From the NCBI RefSeq assembly GCF_040901545.1, contig NZ_JBBDYL010000045.1, positions 62,001 through 126,000 of the forward strand: a DNA stretch of 64,000 nucleotides. Direction: 5' to 3'. The notes below the pieces were generated by a model. That model ran no database searches. It was not told the origin of the DNA and worked only from the letters and a program-made list of their open reading frames with translations. Every line of letters starts with the position of its first letter. Position 1 is the first letter of the stretch. Positions 46,295 through 54,303 of this stretch are shown piece after piece. The DNA comes from Sulfuricaulis sp040901545. GTDB lineage: Bacteria > Pseudomonadota > Gammaproteobacteria > Acidiferrobacterales > Sulfurifustaceae. Position numbers and translations under genes: made by a program.

Positions 46295-46719
46295 GCGGGG
46301 CCGCCGGGAAAAGCGTGGTTTTCGGGCTGCTGGAGCGGGACGGACGGGTCTACACCAAGGTCGTGGAATCGGTTTCGGCGGAGGAGTTGATGCGTCACAT
46401 CAAAACCAAAACGCGCAAGGGCTCGGTGTACTACACCGACGCCTTCCGGGGCTACCAGTCGCTCAAGCGTTACGGGAAGCATCACACCGTCAGCCACAGC
46501 CGTACCCTGGTGGACAAGCGCACCCGGAACCATATCAACGGCATCGAAGGCTTCTGGAGCTATGCCAAGCATATCCGGTATAACTACCGGGGCGTGTCCA
46601 AGTATCATTTTCCGATGCACCTGAAGGAGATCGAGTATCGCTTCAACCATCGGAGAGAGAATCTGTTCAAACGTTTCATCCAGGTCTATTTTGGTTACGT
46701 TTCGCCCCAATTACCTTAA
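46288..46719 (+). pseudogene. IS1595-family transposase, C-terminal fragment
   Basis: About 143 codons matching the second half of an IS1595-type DDE transposase: RGRGAAGKSVVFGLLERDG, VYYTDAFRGYQSLKRYGKH (catalytic Asp), NHINGIEGFWSYAKHI (Glu region), ending RFNHRRENLFKRF. The N-terminal part is absent; upstream bases are the broken Rhs gene on the other strand. It is an inactive remnant that marks where the Rhs gene was cut. The end of the original element beyond 46,719 was not defined. Confidence 0.82.
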
Positions 46720-46931
46720 TTAATTTCCTTCGACTTTCGACTTTTTTATAGCACCGAGAGATTCCATTATTTTTTGGTAGGCATCCACGATTCGCGCAAA
46801 CTGGACTTCAAGTGGGGGTTCTGTAGCTTCTGGGCCGATTATATATCTGAAGATAACATCTGAGCTTCCCCCCGAATTTCACCTTCCAACGGTAAGCGGC
46901 TAGCATACATAATCGCAACCGGAGGAAAAAG

Positions 46932-47225
46932 ATGTTCAAGATACCGAAGCAGGAATACACGGCTGAGTTCAAAGCGCTGTCCGTGAAGCGGGTCCAAGGC
47001 GGCGAAGGGATTGCCAAGGTGGCGCGGGAACTGGGGCTCGTCGAGCAGACCCTGCGCAACTGGGTTAAGGCCGCGAAGGCGGGCAAACTTAATCCGCCCG
47101 GGACCAAGCCGGTCACGCCGGAGCAGATGGAACTGTCGCGGGTGAGGGCCGAGCTGGCGCGGCTCAAGATGGAGAACGAGATCCTAAAAAAAGCGACGGC
47201 GTACTTCGCCAAGGATGTGCTGTGA
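46932..47225 (+). CDS. IS3-family transposase OrfA
   Basis: A 97-residue DNA-binding protein. The helix-turn-helix (EGIAKVARELGLVEQTLRNW) is followed by a C-terminal leucine-zipper-like helix (LSRVRAELARLKMENEILKK). It overlaps the orfB start (GTGA), where IS3 elements normally make the OrfAB fusion by -1 frameshifting. A GGAGG site precedes it. Confidence 0.9.
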   Translation: MFKIPKQEYTAEFKALSVKRVQGGEGIAKVARELGLVEQTLRNWVKAAKAGKLNPPGTKPVTPEQMELSRVRAELARLKMENEILKKATAYFAKDVL

Positions 47226-48087
47226 AGTACGCCTGGATCGACACGGCGCGACGGGGCTATCCGCTGCCCGTGCTGTGCAACACGCTGGCCGTGAGTATCA
47301 GCGGCTACCGGGCCTGGAAGCGGGGCGGACAGTCTCGTCGCCACCGTCTGACGGATGCGCAACTGCTGGAATTGATCCGGGCCATCACGTTCAGTTCAAG
47401 GGCGCCTACGGCAGCCCGAGAATGGTCGACGAGCTGCGTGGCCGTGGGTTCCCGGCGAGCAAGACACGGGTGGAGCGGCTGATGCGCGAGAACGGTATCC
47501 GGGCGCGCCACAAGCGTCGCTACAAGGCCACCACGGATTCCAAACACGGTCTGCCGGTGGCGGACAATCTTCTCAACCGCCACTTCTCGCCGGAGGCACC
47601 CAATCAAGTCTGGACCGCCGACCTGACCTACATCTGGACCGACGAAGGCTGGCTGTACCTGGCGGTGGTGCTCGACCTGTTCAACCGCGAGATCGTCGGC
47701 TGGTCGATTAAATCCAGAATGACGGCGGACATCGTAGTCGAAGCGCTGACCATGGCCTGGTTCCGCCGTAAGCCGGCGCCCGGACTCCTTCATCACTCGG
47801 ACCGGGGCAGCCAGTACGCGAGCGGTGTGTTTCAGGAAAAGCTCGCCGAGTACGGCATGGTCTGCTCGATGAGCCGCAAGGGCAACTGCTGGGACAACGC
47901 CGTTGTGGAATCGTTCTTCAGTAGTCTTAAGAAAGAGCGAATCAAGAAACAAATCTACCGAACCCGTGCGCTCGCGCACCGTGATATCGCTGATTACATC
48001 GAGGCGTTCTATAATCCGACACGCCGCCACAGTCACCTAAACGGCGTCAGTCCCGATGTCTTCGAAGGTGCGTCGGTAGATGTTTGA
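47222..48087 (+). pseudogene. IS3-family transposase OrfB, frameshifted
   Basis: An rve integrase-fold transposase. The DDE triad is visible: WTADLTYIWT (Asp), HHSDRGSQYAS (Asp), NAVVESFFSSLKKE (Glu). The first ~55 codons (start KYAWIDTARRGYPLPVLC, ending LLELIRAI) lie in one frame and the rest (VQFKGAYGSPRMVDELRGRG onward) in another. A single missing C after 47,386 (ATC-ACG for ATC-CAC-G) explains it. It is inactive unless the base is an assembly error. Confidence 0.85.
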
Positions 48088-48186
48088 GGTGTCCGTTGGA
48101 AGGTGGGAAGTCCGGTGTCGGGTAAATACCAAACTTATACATCCCTAGCTCATCGATCATGTGCATTCAACTCAGTTGCATTTAAC

Positions 48187-51100
48187 TCAGCGTAAAACGC
48201 TAATTGGATAATAAAAGGCATTAGGCGGAGCATTTTTTATTACGTCCTCCAATTTTCCGTCGGTAAGCAAATTCGTGGGGGCCAATGTCTCATAACCATA
48301 ATCCGCCGCCGAAGGATGCGAAATGGCGTAATTACCCCGACTATCGACCATGCCCGACCCAGGACTCTGTAGGAACCAGCCGAAATTGGATAAGCCATAC
48401 CTGCGTGTGATAAAAGGACTGGGGACTGAGCCGCAATTCAATTCTCTCTCTATTCGATAAGGAGAAGTGCTTGACGTATAAGGTGGCCATGCATGGCTGT
48501 ACAAGGAAATCTTCGATGACATCAAATCCGATACAATCTCATTGCCTTCATCAGCATTTTCTGCATAGTTTATGACGCCACCGGCGATATCTTCCCGGCT
48601 ATGGACATTAACGAAATAGTATGAATAGAGGTTATAACGCAAATCCACGAGATAACTGATTTCCTTCTGGTGCGTCGCACGATCGATGCTACGCTTGTAA
48701 TAATTATTCGATGGCTCGGGGCCGGTACCCCACGACACATTATCTGTTCGCCCGTCCGAGAACGTGGCGATAACCTTTCCGTCCTTCCATAACAAATCTT
48801 CTTTGTAAGGCGTTCCGCTCAGCTGTGTCGTGCCCGTCACCACGTCTTTCGAGTGGCCTTCATCCGGCTCATGGTTGTGCGCCACTTTCACCGTCGTGGT
48901 TTTGGTGCTGTTACCGGTGACGCGAATCTTGGCGAGAACTTCGTTCCCGTCGTCATAATCCACGGCAATAATGTATTCGCCACTGCTGCTGGCGGTCGAT
49001 TGGCCGGTACCCGCGCCATATTGATCGTAGTTTGTGCCGCAGGTGTAGATGCCCTCATAACCTCCGAGGTTGCCATGATTCTGGGGAGGCAAGACCAGCG
49101 CAATATCGTCGGTAATATTTATTTCAAGGCGCATTTCTTTCTGCAAGAAATCGTTGCTCGTTGTTTCCCACCAGCGGCGCATGGTCTGCGCCTTTTTGCC
49201 ATCCCCACTGAAAAACCAGGGTATGTCGGCATGATGCGTGGTCCGCGACGCGCCTTGATTCAGCGAACTGGCGTCGAAGTGGCCAATCTTTTCCCAACCG
49301 TTCGGCGCGTTCACGGGATCGTAAGGCGAATCTGATCCGTTCCGGTAGGGACGTCGATAAACGACATCCTCAGCTCCCATCATACAAATGGCCACCAACC
49401 AATCCTTTCCAGCGAGATCCTTGGTTATGGCGGCGCCCAGCACATCTCCCGGGGCGTTCGCGAGGACCTTTCCGTTCTCGAAAATCGCGCGACTGAAATC
49501 ACTGCGAGAAAGCCATTGGCAGCGATTAAACGGGGCGGATCGGCATGTTTCATAATCCGGAAAATAACGCATCTTGGGGCCGACCCAGGAAAGCACCTTG
49601 GTGGGTTTTGTTGTTCCCGTGGGATCGGCGGGATCGGCTTCATATCTCCCTTTCCAATCGATATTACCCGCCACCAATCCGGAATCCGGAGCCAACTTCC
49701 ATCCCGTGGAAGTTCTGAAAATCATCCGCGGGCCGCTAATTCCATCGGCGGGAACATAGTTGTTAGGCGTTACCAGAAAACCGGATACAGGCCGAAAGGT
49801 CGTTGCCACCACGGCATCGTCTTCATTACCCAGTCGGCCGCGATACACCAAGCGATATTGGAGGTCTTGGTAGATTCGGGGCCTGGCCGGATCAACAAAG
49901 GGAACCTCCATCGTAAAGGAATAGACGTTCCGGGAAGTCTCGCCCGGGGCGATGTTGTCGTCGTTGGCGCTGTTATTAGGATCGGTCACCAGCGGGATCG
50001 GATTCGACGTGACATGGCGGGTCACGTTCTGCTCGTCCTTGTATTCATAGGTGACGGTCAACGTGCTCGGGTCCCCCGAGCGGGTTTGGGCATGGAGCGA
50101 CTCGTCTCGCCATTCGGGTTGGAGGTCGGGATCCAGGGTGTTCCGGAGTTTGAGCGCAATGCCGTGGTCGGCGAAATGGGCGTCTTCGGCTTCGATTCGT
50201 CCCCGAAAGAAGTAGTCGATGAGGCCGGCGCTGTAGGCCACGGCGCGGGGGATTAAGAGGTTGGCCTGGGCGTCGTAGTTGAAGCGGTTGAGGCTATAGG
50301 ATGGCGGGGTGTTAACGAGCCAGAAATCGAACAGGCCTTCGGTGGTCATGCGGATGTTGTCCGGGCCGCCGCGTAAGAAATGGATTCGCTCGCGCGGGAG
50401 GTGCGGGAGCAGTCCTTGCGCCGACTCCGGGGTATAGGCGGCCGCATTGTTATCCGGCAGGCGATAGGCGTTTGCGCCTAAGTTCGTGCCGGCGGTGAAA
50501 AAGCCGCGGTTGCTGTAGTCGGCAAGGCCAAGACCGGGGGTTTGGTCGCTGCCGGGGCTTGTGCTCCAGTAGTCGCTGTAGCGGGTGAAGCGAGGGAGCG
50601 AATAGCCGTCGGGGGAAGCAGTGGTTGACCCGAGGTAGTCGAGCGGGGCCGGGGTGATCGTTTGACCGTCGACGGTGTGGCTTTGGGCGCCGGTGGCGCG
50701 GGCTTCGATGTACTTTTCGTAGACGCTGGTGTGGCCGGTCAGAGTCTGTGGGAACTTGCCGGCATGTTGGTCGTTGCGCGTGTGCTGCGGTTGCCCCATG
50801 TCCTGAATGAGATGCACCACATCGCCCAGGGCGCGGAAGGTGGTGGCCCAGTATTTGTCGCGGCCGGCCTTGGTCTGCGCGTGGCTGTCTTCGCTGCCAT
50901 TTTGCTTCCGACCGGTCAAGGCGCGGTACATCGCTTCGCGGACATCGAAGATCGTAAAGTGATTGCGCCGGCCCGCTTCGGGGGCATGGGGCTGGGTGAA
51001 GGCATTGGCGTTGGTCGTGCCCAGGCCCCAGGCGGGAGCGGTGTGGATGTCGGAGTCGAGCAAGCCAATTCCCGTCACCGTTAACGGGCGGTTGTTGGCA

Positions 51101-51516
51101 GGATCAAAGAAGTGATGCAGGGGGCGGCGGAGTGTCGCGTTGGCGGGGTCGCGATCGTCTTGGGGGTTGTCTTCGCCGTAGGCGTCGTCTTCGCGGATGG
51201 CGCCGCGGAGGAGCCAGCCGGCGATGGAGAGGGGTTGGGCACCGAGTCTTTTGATTATCGTGTCTTCGAACGAATTTGATTCACGTGTTTTAACGTCGGC
51301 CCCCGATACGTCGTAGTAAATAGAGCCAAAGGGTTCTTCTGGCTTCGTCTGTAAATTGATGCCCAATTGCTTGAGGAATTCACCGTCCATCAGTATGGAG
51401 CGCTTATGAGCTTCATTGGTGATAGCTCCATGCGTAGCAAGTTCGTATGCAACTGCCGTGTTTGAAAAAACACCAAACAGCAGACCGAACGAAAGCGCCC
51501 AAACTTGTTTATTCAT
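48187..51516 (-). CDS. Large secreted zinc-phospholipase C/P1-nuclease-like protein
   Basis: An 1109-residue exported protein. Signal peptide residues 1-23, so mature Tyr24 is the N-terminus. The first ~280 residues match the zinc-dependent phospholipase C/S1-P1 nuclease fold: His37 (14th of the mature chain, as in B. cereus PLC His14), acidic residues near 109-112, His134/135, and FRALGDVVHLIQDMGQPQH, in which His235-x3-Asp239-x5-His245 reproduces the spacing of PLC His118, Asp122, His128. His262 and Glu267 could be the last ligands. The remaining ~800 residues are beta-rich and of unknown fold. It is the last gene of a five-gene chain, with an ATGA overlap at its start. Substrate (lipid or nucleic acid) unknown. 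Confidence 0.7.
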   Translation of the reverse strand: MNKQVWALSFGLLFGVFSNTAVAYELATHGAITNEAHKRSILMDGEFLKQLGINLQTKPEEPFGSIYYDVSGADVKTRESNSFEDTIIKRLGAQPLSIAGWLLRGAIREDDAYGEDNPQDDRDPANATLRRPLHHFFDPANNRPLTVTGIGLLDSDIHTAPAWGLGTTNANAFTQPHAPEAGRRNHFTIFDVREAMYRALTGRKQNGSEDSHAQTKAGRDKYWATTFRALGDVVHLIQDMGQPQHTRNDQHAGKFPQTLTGHTSVYEKYIEARATGAQSHTVDGQTITPAPLDYLGSTTASPDGYSLPRFTRYSDYWSTSPGSDQTPGLGLADYSNRGFFTAGTNLGANAYRLPDNNAAAYTPESAQGLLPHLPRERIHFLRGGPDNIRMTTEGLFDFWLVNTPPSYSLNRFNYDAQANLLIPRAVAYSAGLIDYFFRGRIEAEDAHFADHGIALKLRNTLDPDLQPEWRDESLHAQTRSGDPSTLTVTYEYKDEQNVTRHVTSNPIPLVTDPNNSANDDNIAPGETSRNVYSFTMEVPFVDPARPRIYQDLQYRLVYRGRLGNEDDAVVATTFRPVSGFLVTPNNYVPADGISGPRMIFRTSTGWKLAPDSGLVAGNIDWKGRYEADPADPTGTTKPTKVLSWVGPKMRYFPDYETCRSAPFNRCQWLSRSDFSRAIFENGKVLANAPGDVLGAAITKDLAGKDWLVAICMMGAEDVVYRRPYRNGSDSPYDPVNAPNGWEKIGHFDASSLNQGASRTTHHADIPWFFSGDGKKAQTMRRWWETTSNDFLQKEMRLEINITDDIALVLPPQNHGNLGGYEGIYTCGTNYDQYGAGTGQSTASSSGEYIIAVDYDDGNEVLAKIRVTGNSTKTTTVKVAHNHEPDEGHSKDVVTGTTQLSGTPYKEDLLWKDGKVIATFSDGRTDNVSWGTGPEPSNNYYKRSIDRATHQKEISYLVDLRYNLYSYYFVNVHSREDIAGGVINYAENADEGNEIVSDLMSSKISLYSHAWPPYTSSTSPYRIERELNCGSVPSPFITRRYGLSNFGWFLQSPGSGMVDSRGNYAISHPSAADYGYETLAPTNLLTDGKLEDVIKNAPPNAFYYPISVLR
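50989..51221. repeat. Near-identical 233-bp repeat, copy in the long paralogue
   Basis: This segment and 52,493-52,725 (offset 1,504) differ at only two of 233 positions (51,016 and 51,190). It encodes the segment around RGAIREDDAYGEDNPQDDRD and LLDSDIHTAPAWGLGTTNAN, part of the enzymatic domain. The flanking paralogous sequence is far more diverged, so recent recombination or gene conversion is likely. Confidence 0.85.
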
Positions 51517-52169
51517 GGCAGGTGGTCTCGTAGGAATTCTTTAATTAACTTCTGTTCTTCGCCAGTGCTCCTGCTATCGTCTTCCGCGATCCATGCCGAT
51601 GCAGTGAGTTCGCGCATAATCTGTAGCAGTCGCTTTTCTTCGTCCGTAGCCGCTAAGGGTTTACTCTCCTCATAGGTGGCCTTGTAAAGTGGATAGAGAT
51701 TCCTGGCGCTGCGGCCTGCGGCGTGACAGCCTGTTGCTCTGAAATTGCGCCATAACGATTGGAACCTTTGACCCCGCGTCCCGGTGAAGGGCTTGAGCAA
51801 CACAATCTCCCGCTTTTGCGAAGGCGCGGTGGGTAGCCCGTAGCCGGGTTTATAGGCGTCGATGAGGACATCTTCGGGGCGTATGTTCTTTTGCCAGTCT
51901 TCGGTGATGTCTTTTTTCCACGCCGGGAAATGGAAGTGTCCGCGCTCATCGCTGGTGGTCGTCAGGACGTGATAGCAGACGGTCTTGCCGTGGCCCCAGG
52001 ACGCGAGGTGGCCTTGCCAGCGGGCGACGACGATGGCGCTGGGGATGGGTTGTTGTGTGCCTTCTTCCAGTACCTTGCCGTCTATCGCCTTTCCCGATAA
52101 GGCGCAGGCGGTCAGGGGGAGCAAGGAAACGAGGAGTGCTAGGGACGACGTCAGCTTTCGGTATTTCAT
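51513..52169 (-). CDS. Lipoprotein with carboxypeptidase-regulatory-like domain (1 of 3)
   Basis: A 218-residue lipoprotein with a clear lipobox LTAC (residues ~19-22). The beta-sandwich part (KVLEEGTQQPIPSAIVVARW, DERGHFHFPAW, DAYKPGYG) resembles the CarboxypepD_reg domain of exported proteins. The second half is helical (NLYPLYKATYEESKP). Conserved with its two paralogues: G-x-V-L-x-x-G-T...A-x-V-x-x-R-W, a Cys-x-His (TVCYHV), a Cys-His (TGCHAAG) and LxPLYKAxYEE. Excellent GGAGG site. Its stop overlaps the phospholipase-like start and its start overlaps the stop of the short paralogue. It may bind or neutralise the neighbouring enzyme; inference. Confidence 0.72.
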   Translation of the reverse strand: MKYRKLTSSLALLVSLLPLTACALSGKAIDGKVLEEGTQQPIPSAIVVARWQGHLASWGHGKTVCYHVLTTTSDERGHFHFPAWKKDITEDWQKNIRPEDVLIDAYKPGYGLPTAPSQKREIVLLKPFTGTRGQRFQSLWRNFRATGCHAAGRSARNLYPLYKATYEESKPLAATDEEKRLLQIMRELTASAWIAEDDSRSTGEEQKLIKEFLRDHLP

Positions 52170-53008
52170 GCGAGCCTCCGTGCTTGAAGTGTTTTGACCG
52201 CCTCGGTGAGCGTGGCTGGAACCGATGTAGCAGCGACGGCTGGGGCGTTTAGGGCAGCGCTGCACTCTCCGGAATGGGCATCGTTGCGCGTGTGCTGCGG
52301 CTGCCCCATGTCCTGAATGAGGTGCACCACATCACCCAGGGCGCGGAAGGCGGTGGCCCAATAGCGGTTACGTTGTTCCTTCGTTGTGGCGACGTTGTCG
52401 CCGGCTAGGTTCTTGCCCGTCAGCGCGCGGTACATCGCCTCTCTGGCATCGAACACGGTGAAGTGGTTGCGTCGACCGGTCTCAGGAGTATTGGGCTGGG
52501 TGAAGGCATTGGCGTTGGTGGTGCCCAGGCCCCAGGCGGGAGCGGTGTGGATGTCGGAGTCGAGCAAGCCAATTCCCGTCACCGTTAACGGGCGGTTGTT
52601 GGCAGGATCAAAGAAGTGATGCAGGGGGCGGCGGAGTGTCGCGTTGGCGGGGTCGCGATCGTCTTGGGGGTTGTCTTCGCCGTAGGCGTCGTCCTCGCGG
52701 ATGGCGCCGCGGAGGAGCCAGCCGGGGAGGGAAAGCGGATTCACCTCTCGCGGCATCCGATCCCTGCTTTCCTCAAAATCGTTTTTCTGGCGCTCCCTTA
52801 CCTCGCTACCCGACACGTCATAATAAGATTCGCCAAAGGCGTTTGGCTTGTCTTTAATACCGAGCTGCTTTAGCAGTTCGGGATCTTTGACAAGCACGGA
52901 GTGCTTGTACGCTTCGTTGGTCAAGCGGCCATGCGTCGCCAACTCGTATGCATTTGCCGAGTAGGAAACCAATACGGCAAGGAAGAAAACGAAACGTATC
53001 GTCTTCAT
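52166..53008 (-). CDS. Truncated paralogue of the phospholipase C/P1-nuclease-like protein
   Basis: A 280-residue protein with a signal peptide (MKTIRFVFFLAVLVSYSANA) and the same N-terminal domain as the 1109-residue protein, up to FRALGDVVHLIQDMGQPQHTRND. After that point the similarity ends in a short Ala-rich tail, so the His262/Glu267 equivalents are missing. The mature position 14 is Tyr, not His (a His lies two residues on). It is therefore probably catalytically impaired. A segment of its gene is almost identical to the long copy. Both start and stop overlap neighbours by ATGA. It may be a decoy, a remnant or a gene-conversion donor. Confidence 0.68.
   Translation of the reverse strand: MKTIRFVFFLAVLVSYSANAYELATHGRLTNEAYKHSVLVKDPELLKQLGIKDKPNAFGESYYDVSGSEVRERQKNDFEESRDRMPREVNPLSLPGWLLRGAIREDDAYGEDNPQDDRDPANATLRRPLHHFFDPANNRPLTVTGIGLLDSDIHTAPAWGLGTTNANAFTQPNTPETGRRNHFTVFDAREAMYRALTGKNLAGDNVATTKEQRNRYWATAFRALGDVVHLIQDMGQPQHTRNDAHSGECSAALNAPAVAATSVPATLTEAVKTLQARRLA
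52493..52725. repeat. Near-identical 233-bp repeat, copy in the short paralogue
   Basis: Partner of 50,989-51,221, same orientation, two mismatches in 233 bases. See that entry. Confidence 0.85.
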
Positions 53009-53691
53009 TTAAGTTCTTTCTCCCTTCGGTGGAAGTTCTCCCACGCCTGGGTCGAACCTATTTCGAGCTTTTCGATGTCTTTTAAATGATGAAGCGCTTT
53101 GAGCTTCTCCTCTTTCGTGACGGCGATACTGCTGGCTTCCTCGTAGAGAGCCTTGTAAAGCGGGAGCAGCTTGATTTCTATTTCCTTTATGTGGCTACAA
53201 CTCACCGCTGCGCGCGATAAATACTCCAACCGCTCCCCCCGGCTCCCGGTGAAGGGCTTGAGATAGACCGTCTGCCCCTGCGTATCAATGTACTCGTACC
53301 CCGGCTTGCAGGCATAGGCGCCAGGGCCGATGTTCATTTGAATAAGCGGCGCCGGGCCGACGGTGGAGGGAGCGGTCCAGGCTTTGGTGCGGTAGTGGCC
53401 GTCCTTGTTGGTGGTGGCATTCTCGACATGCACGCAGACACTGCTCGCGTGGCCAATCGTCGGAATGACCCCGCCCCAACGCACGATGACGATCGCCTCG
53501 GGAATGGGTTTGTTGGTCCCTTCCTCCAGCACCTGGCCCTCCGTAGCAGCACCATAAAGAGTGGCACAGGCGCTGAGCGGCAACACAAACGTCACCGCTG
53601 CTATAAAACGAAAAAAGAAATCAGGGAGGGTATTCTGCGAGGCATCCTTTCGATGCATCAGCCGATTCTCCAGATTCCACGATTGCCTCAT
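53005..53691 (-). CDS. Lipoprotein with carboxypeptidase-regulatory-like domain (2 of 3)
   Basis: A 228-residue lipoprotein with a long N-region (RKDASQNTLPDFFFRFIAAV) and lipobox LSAC. The conserved parts are QVLEEGTNKPIPEAIVIVRW, the Cys-x-His VCVHV, TNKDGHYRTKAW, YACKPGYEYI, LKPFTGSRGERLEYLSR, the Cys-x-His SCSHIK and LLPLYKALYEEA. Start and stop both overlap the adjacent genes by ATGA. Paralogue of the two others in this chain. Confidence 0.7.
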   Translation of the reverse strand: MRQSWNLENRLMHRKDASQNTLPDFFFRFIAAVTFVLPLSACATLYGAATEGQVLEEGTNKPIPEAIVIVRWGGVIPTIGHASSVCVHVENATTNKDGHYRTKAWTAPSTVGPAPLIQMNIGPGAYACKPGYEYIDTQGQTVYLKPFTGSRGERLEYLSRAAVSCSHIKEIEIKLLPLYKALYEEASSIAVTKEEKLKALHHLKDIEKLEIGSTQAWENFHRREKELK

Positions 53692-54245
53692 TTTGCCGTA
53701 GCCTCGATCGAGGCCTGCAGTTCATCGACGGTTTTCTTGTCCTCTTCGGTCACGGCCATCTCAAGCGCTTCCTGATAGAGCGCTTGCTTGAGGGGCAACA
53801 GATTCTTGCGGCTGTCACCGGCGGCGTGGCATTCGATGATGTGGTTGATGCGCAAGAGGTAGTCCAGACGTGCCTTGCGCTCCTGCACCGAAGGCTTGAG
53901 ATATTGCGTATCTCGATTTCTTCCATGCATTCTGGATTGTTGAAACCCCTGCTTGTAAACCGTCACGACCGGTTCCGCGCCTGGGCCGGGAATCTCCGAC
54001 GGTGTTTGCCAGGCGGGAACGCGGTAGCGGCCTTGTGCGTCGGTGACGGCGGACTCGGTATGGAGGCAACCGGTCTGGCGGCCCAAGGAGCGATCCTGCC
54101 AGCGAACCACAACGACGGCGCCCGCGATTGCCGTGTCGGTTCCGTCTTGTAGCACGCTGCCTTCCTTGAAACTGTCCGATGCGGCATGGACGGAAGGCGC
54201 AAGGAGACACGCGAGGAATAGCACGGCTATACGATAAGACATCAT
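53688..54245 (-). CDS. Exported carboxypeptidase-regulatory-like protein (3 of 3)
   Basis: A 185-residue exported protein; the signal peptide ends PSVHAA and no lipobox is seen, unlike its two paralogues. The shared motifs are SVLQDGTDTAIAGAVVVVRW, GCLHTE, TDAQGRYRVPAW, VYKQGF, YLKP, IIECHAAG and LLPLKQALYQEA. It is the first gene of the five-gene chain; its stop overlaps the start of the next (ATGA). A 58-base gap separates it from the NHL-repeat gene upstream. Confidence 0.7.
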   Translation of the reverse strand: MMSYRIAVLFLACLLAPSVHAASDSFKEGSVLQDGTDTAIAGAVVVVRWQDRSLGRQTGCLHTESAVTDAQGRYRVPAWQTPSEIPGPGAEPVVTVYKQGFQQSRMHGRNRDTQYLKPSVQERKARLDYLLRINHIIECHAAGDSRKNLLPLKQALYQEALEMAVTEEDKKTVDELQASIEATAK

Positions 54246-54303
54246 GTCAGTTTTCCCCTGTGATCGGTTAGATAGGTGGCGTGCGCCACATCGTAAATCT
54301 CAT

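Larger units (their letters stand above)
46861..48120 (+). mobile_element. IS3-family insertion sequence (frameshifted orfB)
   Basis: About 1.26 kb with the orfA/orfB layout of the IS3 family. Near both ends is a 13-bp inverted match, CACCTTCCAACGG at 46,880-46,892 and its complement at 48,093-48,105, inside longer imperfect terminal repeats. Left end starts TGAGCTTCCC. The exact ends and any target duplication cannot be fixed by eye. The element sits between the IS1595 fragment and the phospholipase-like gene. Confidence 0.75.
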
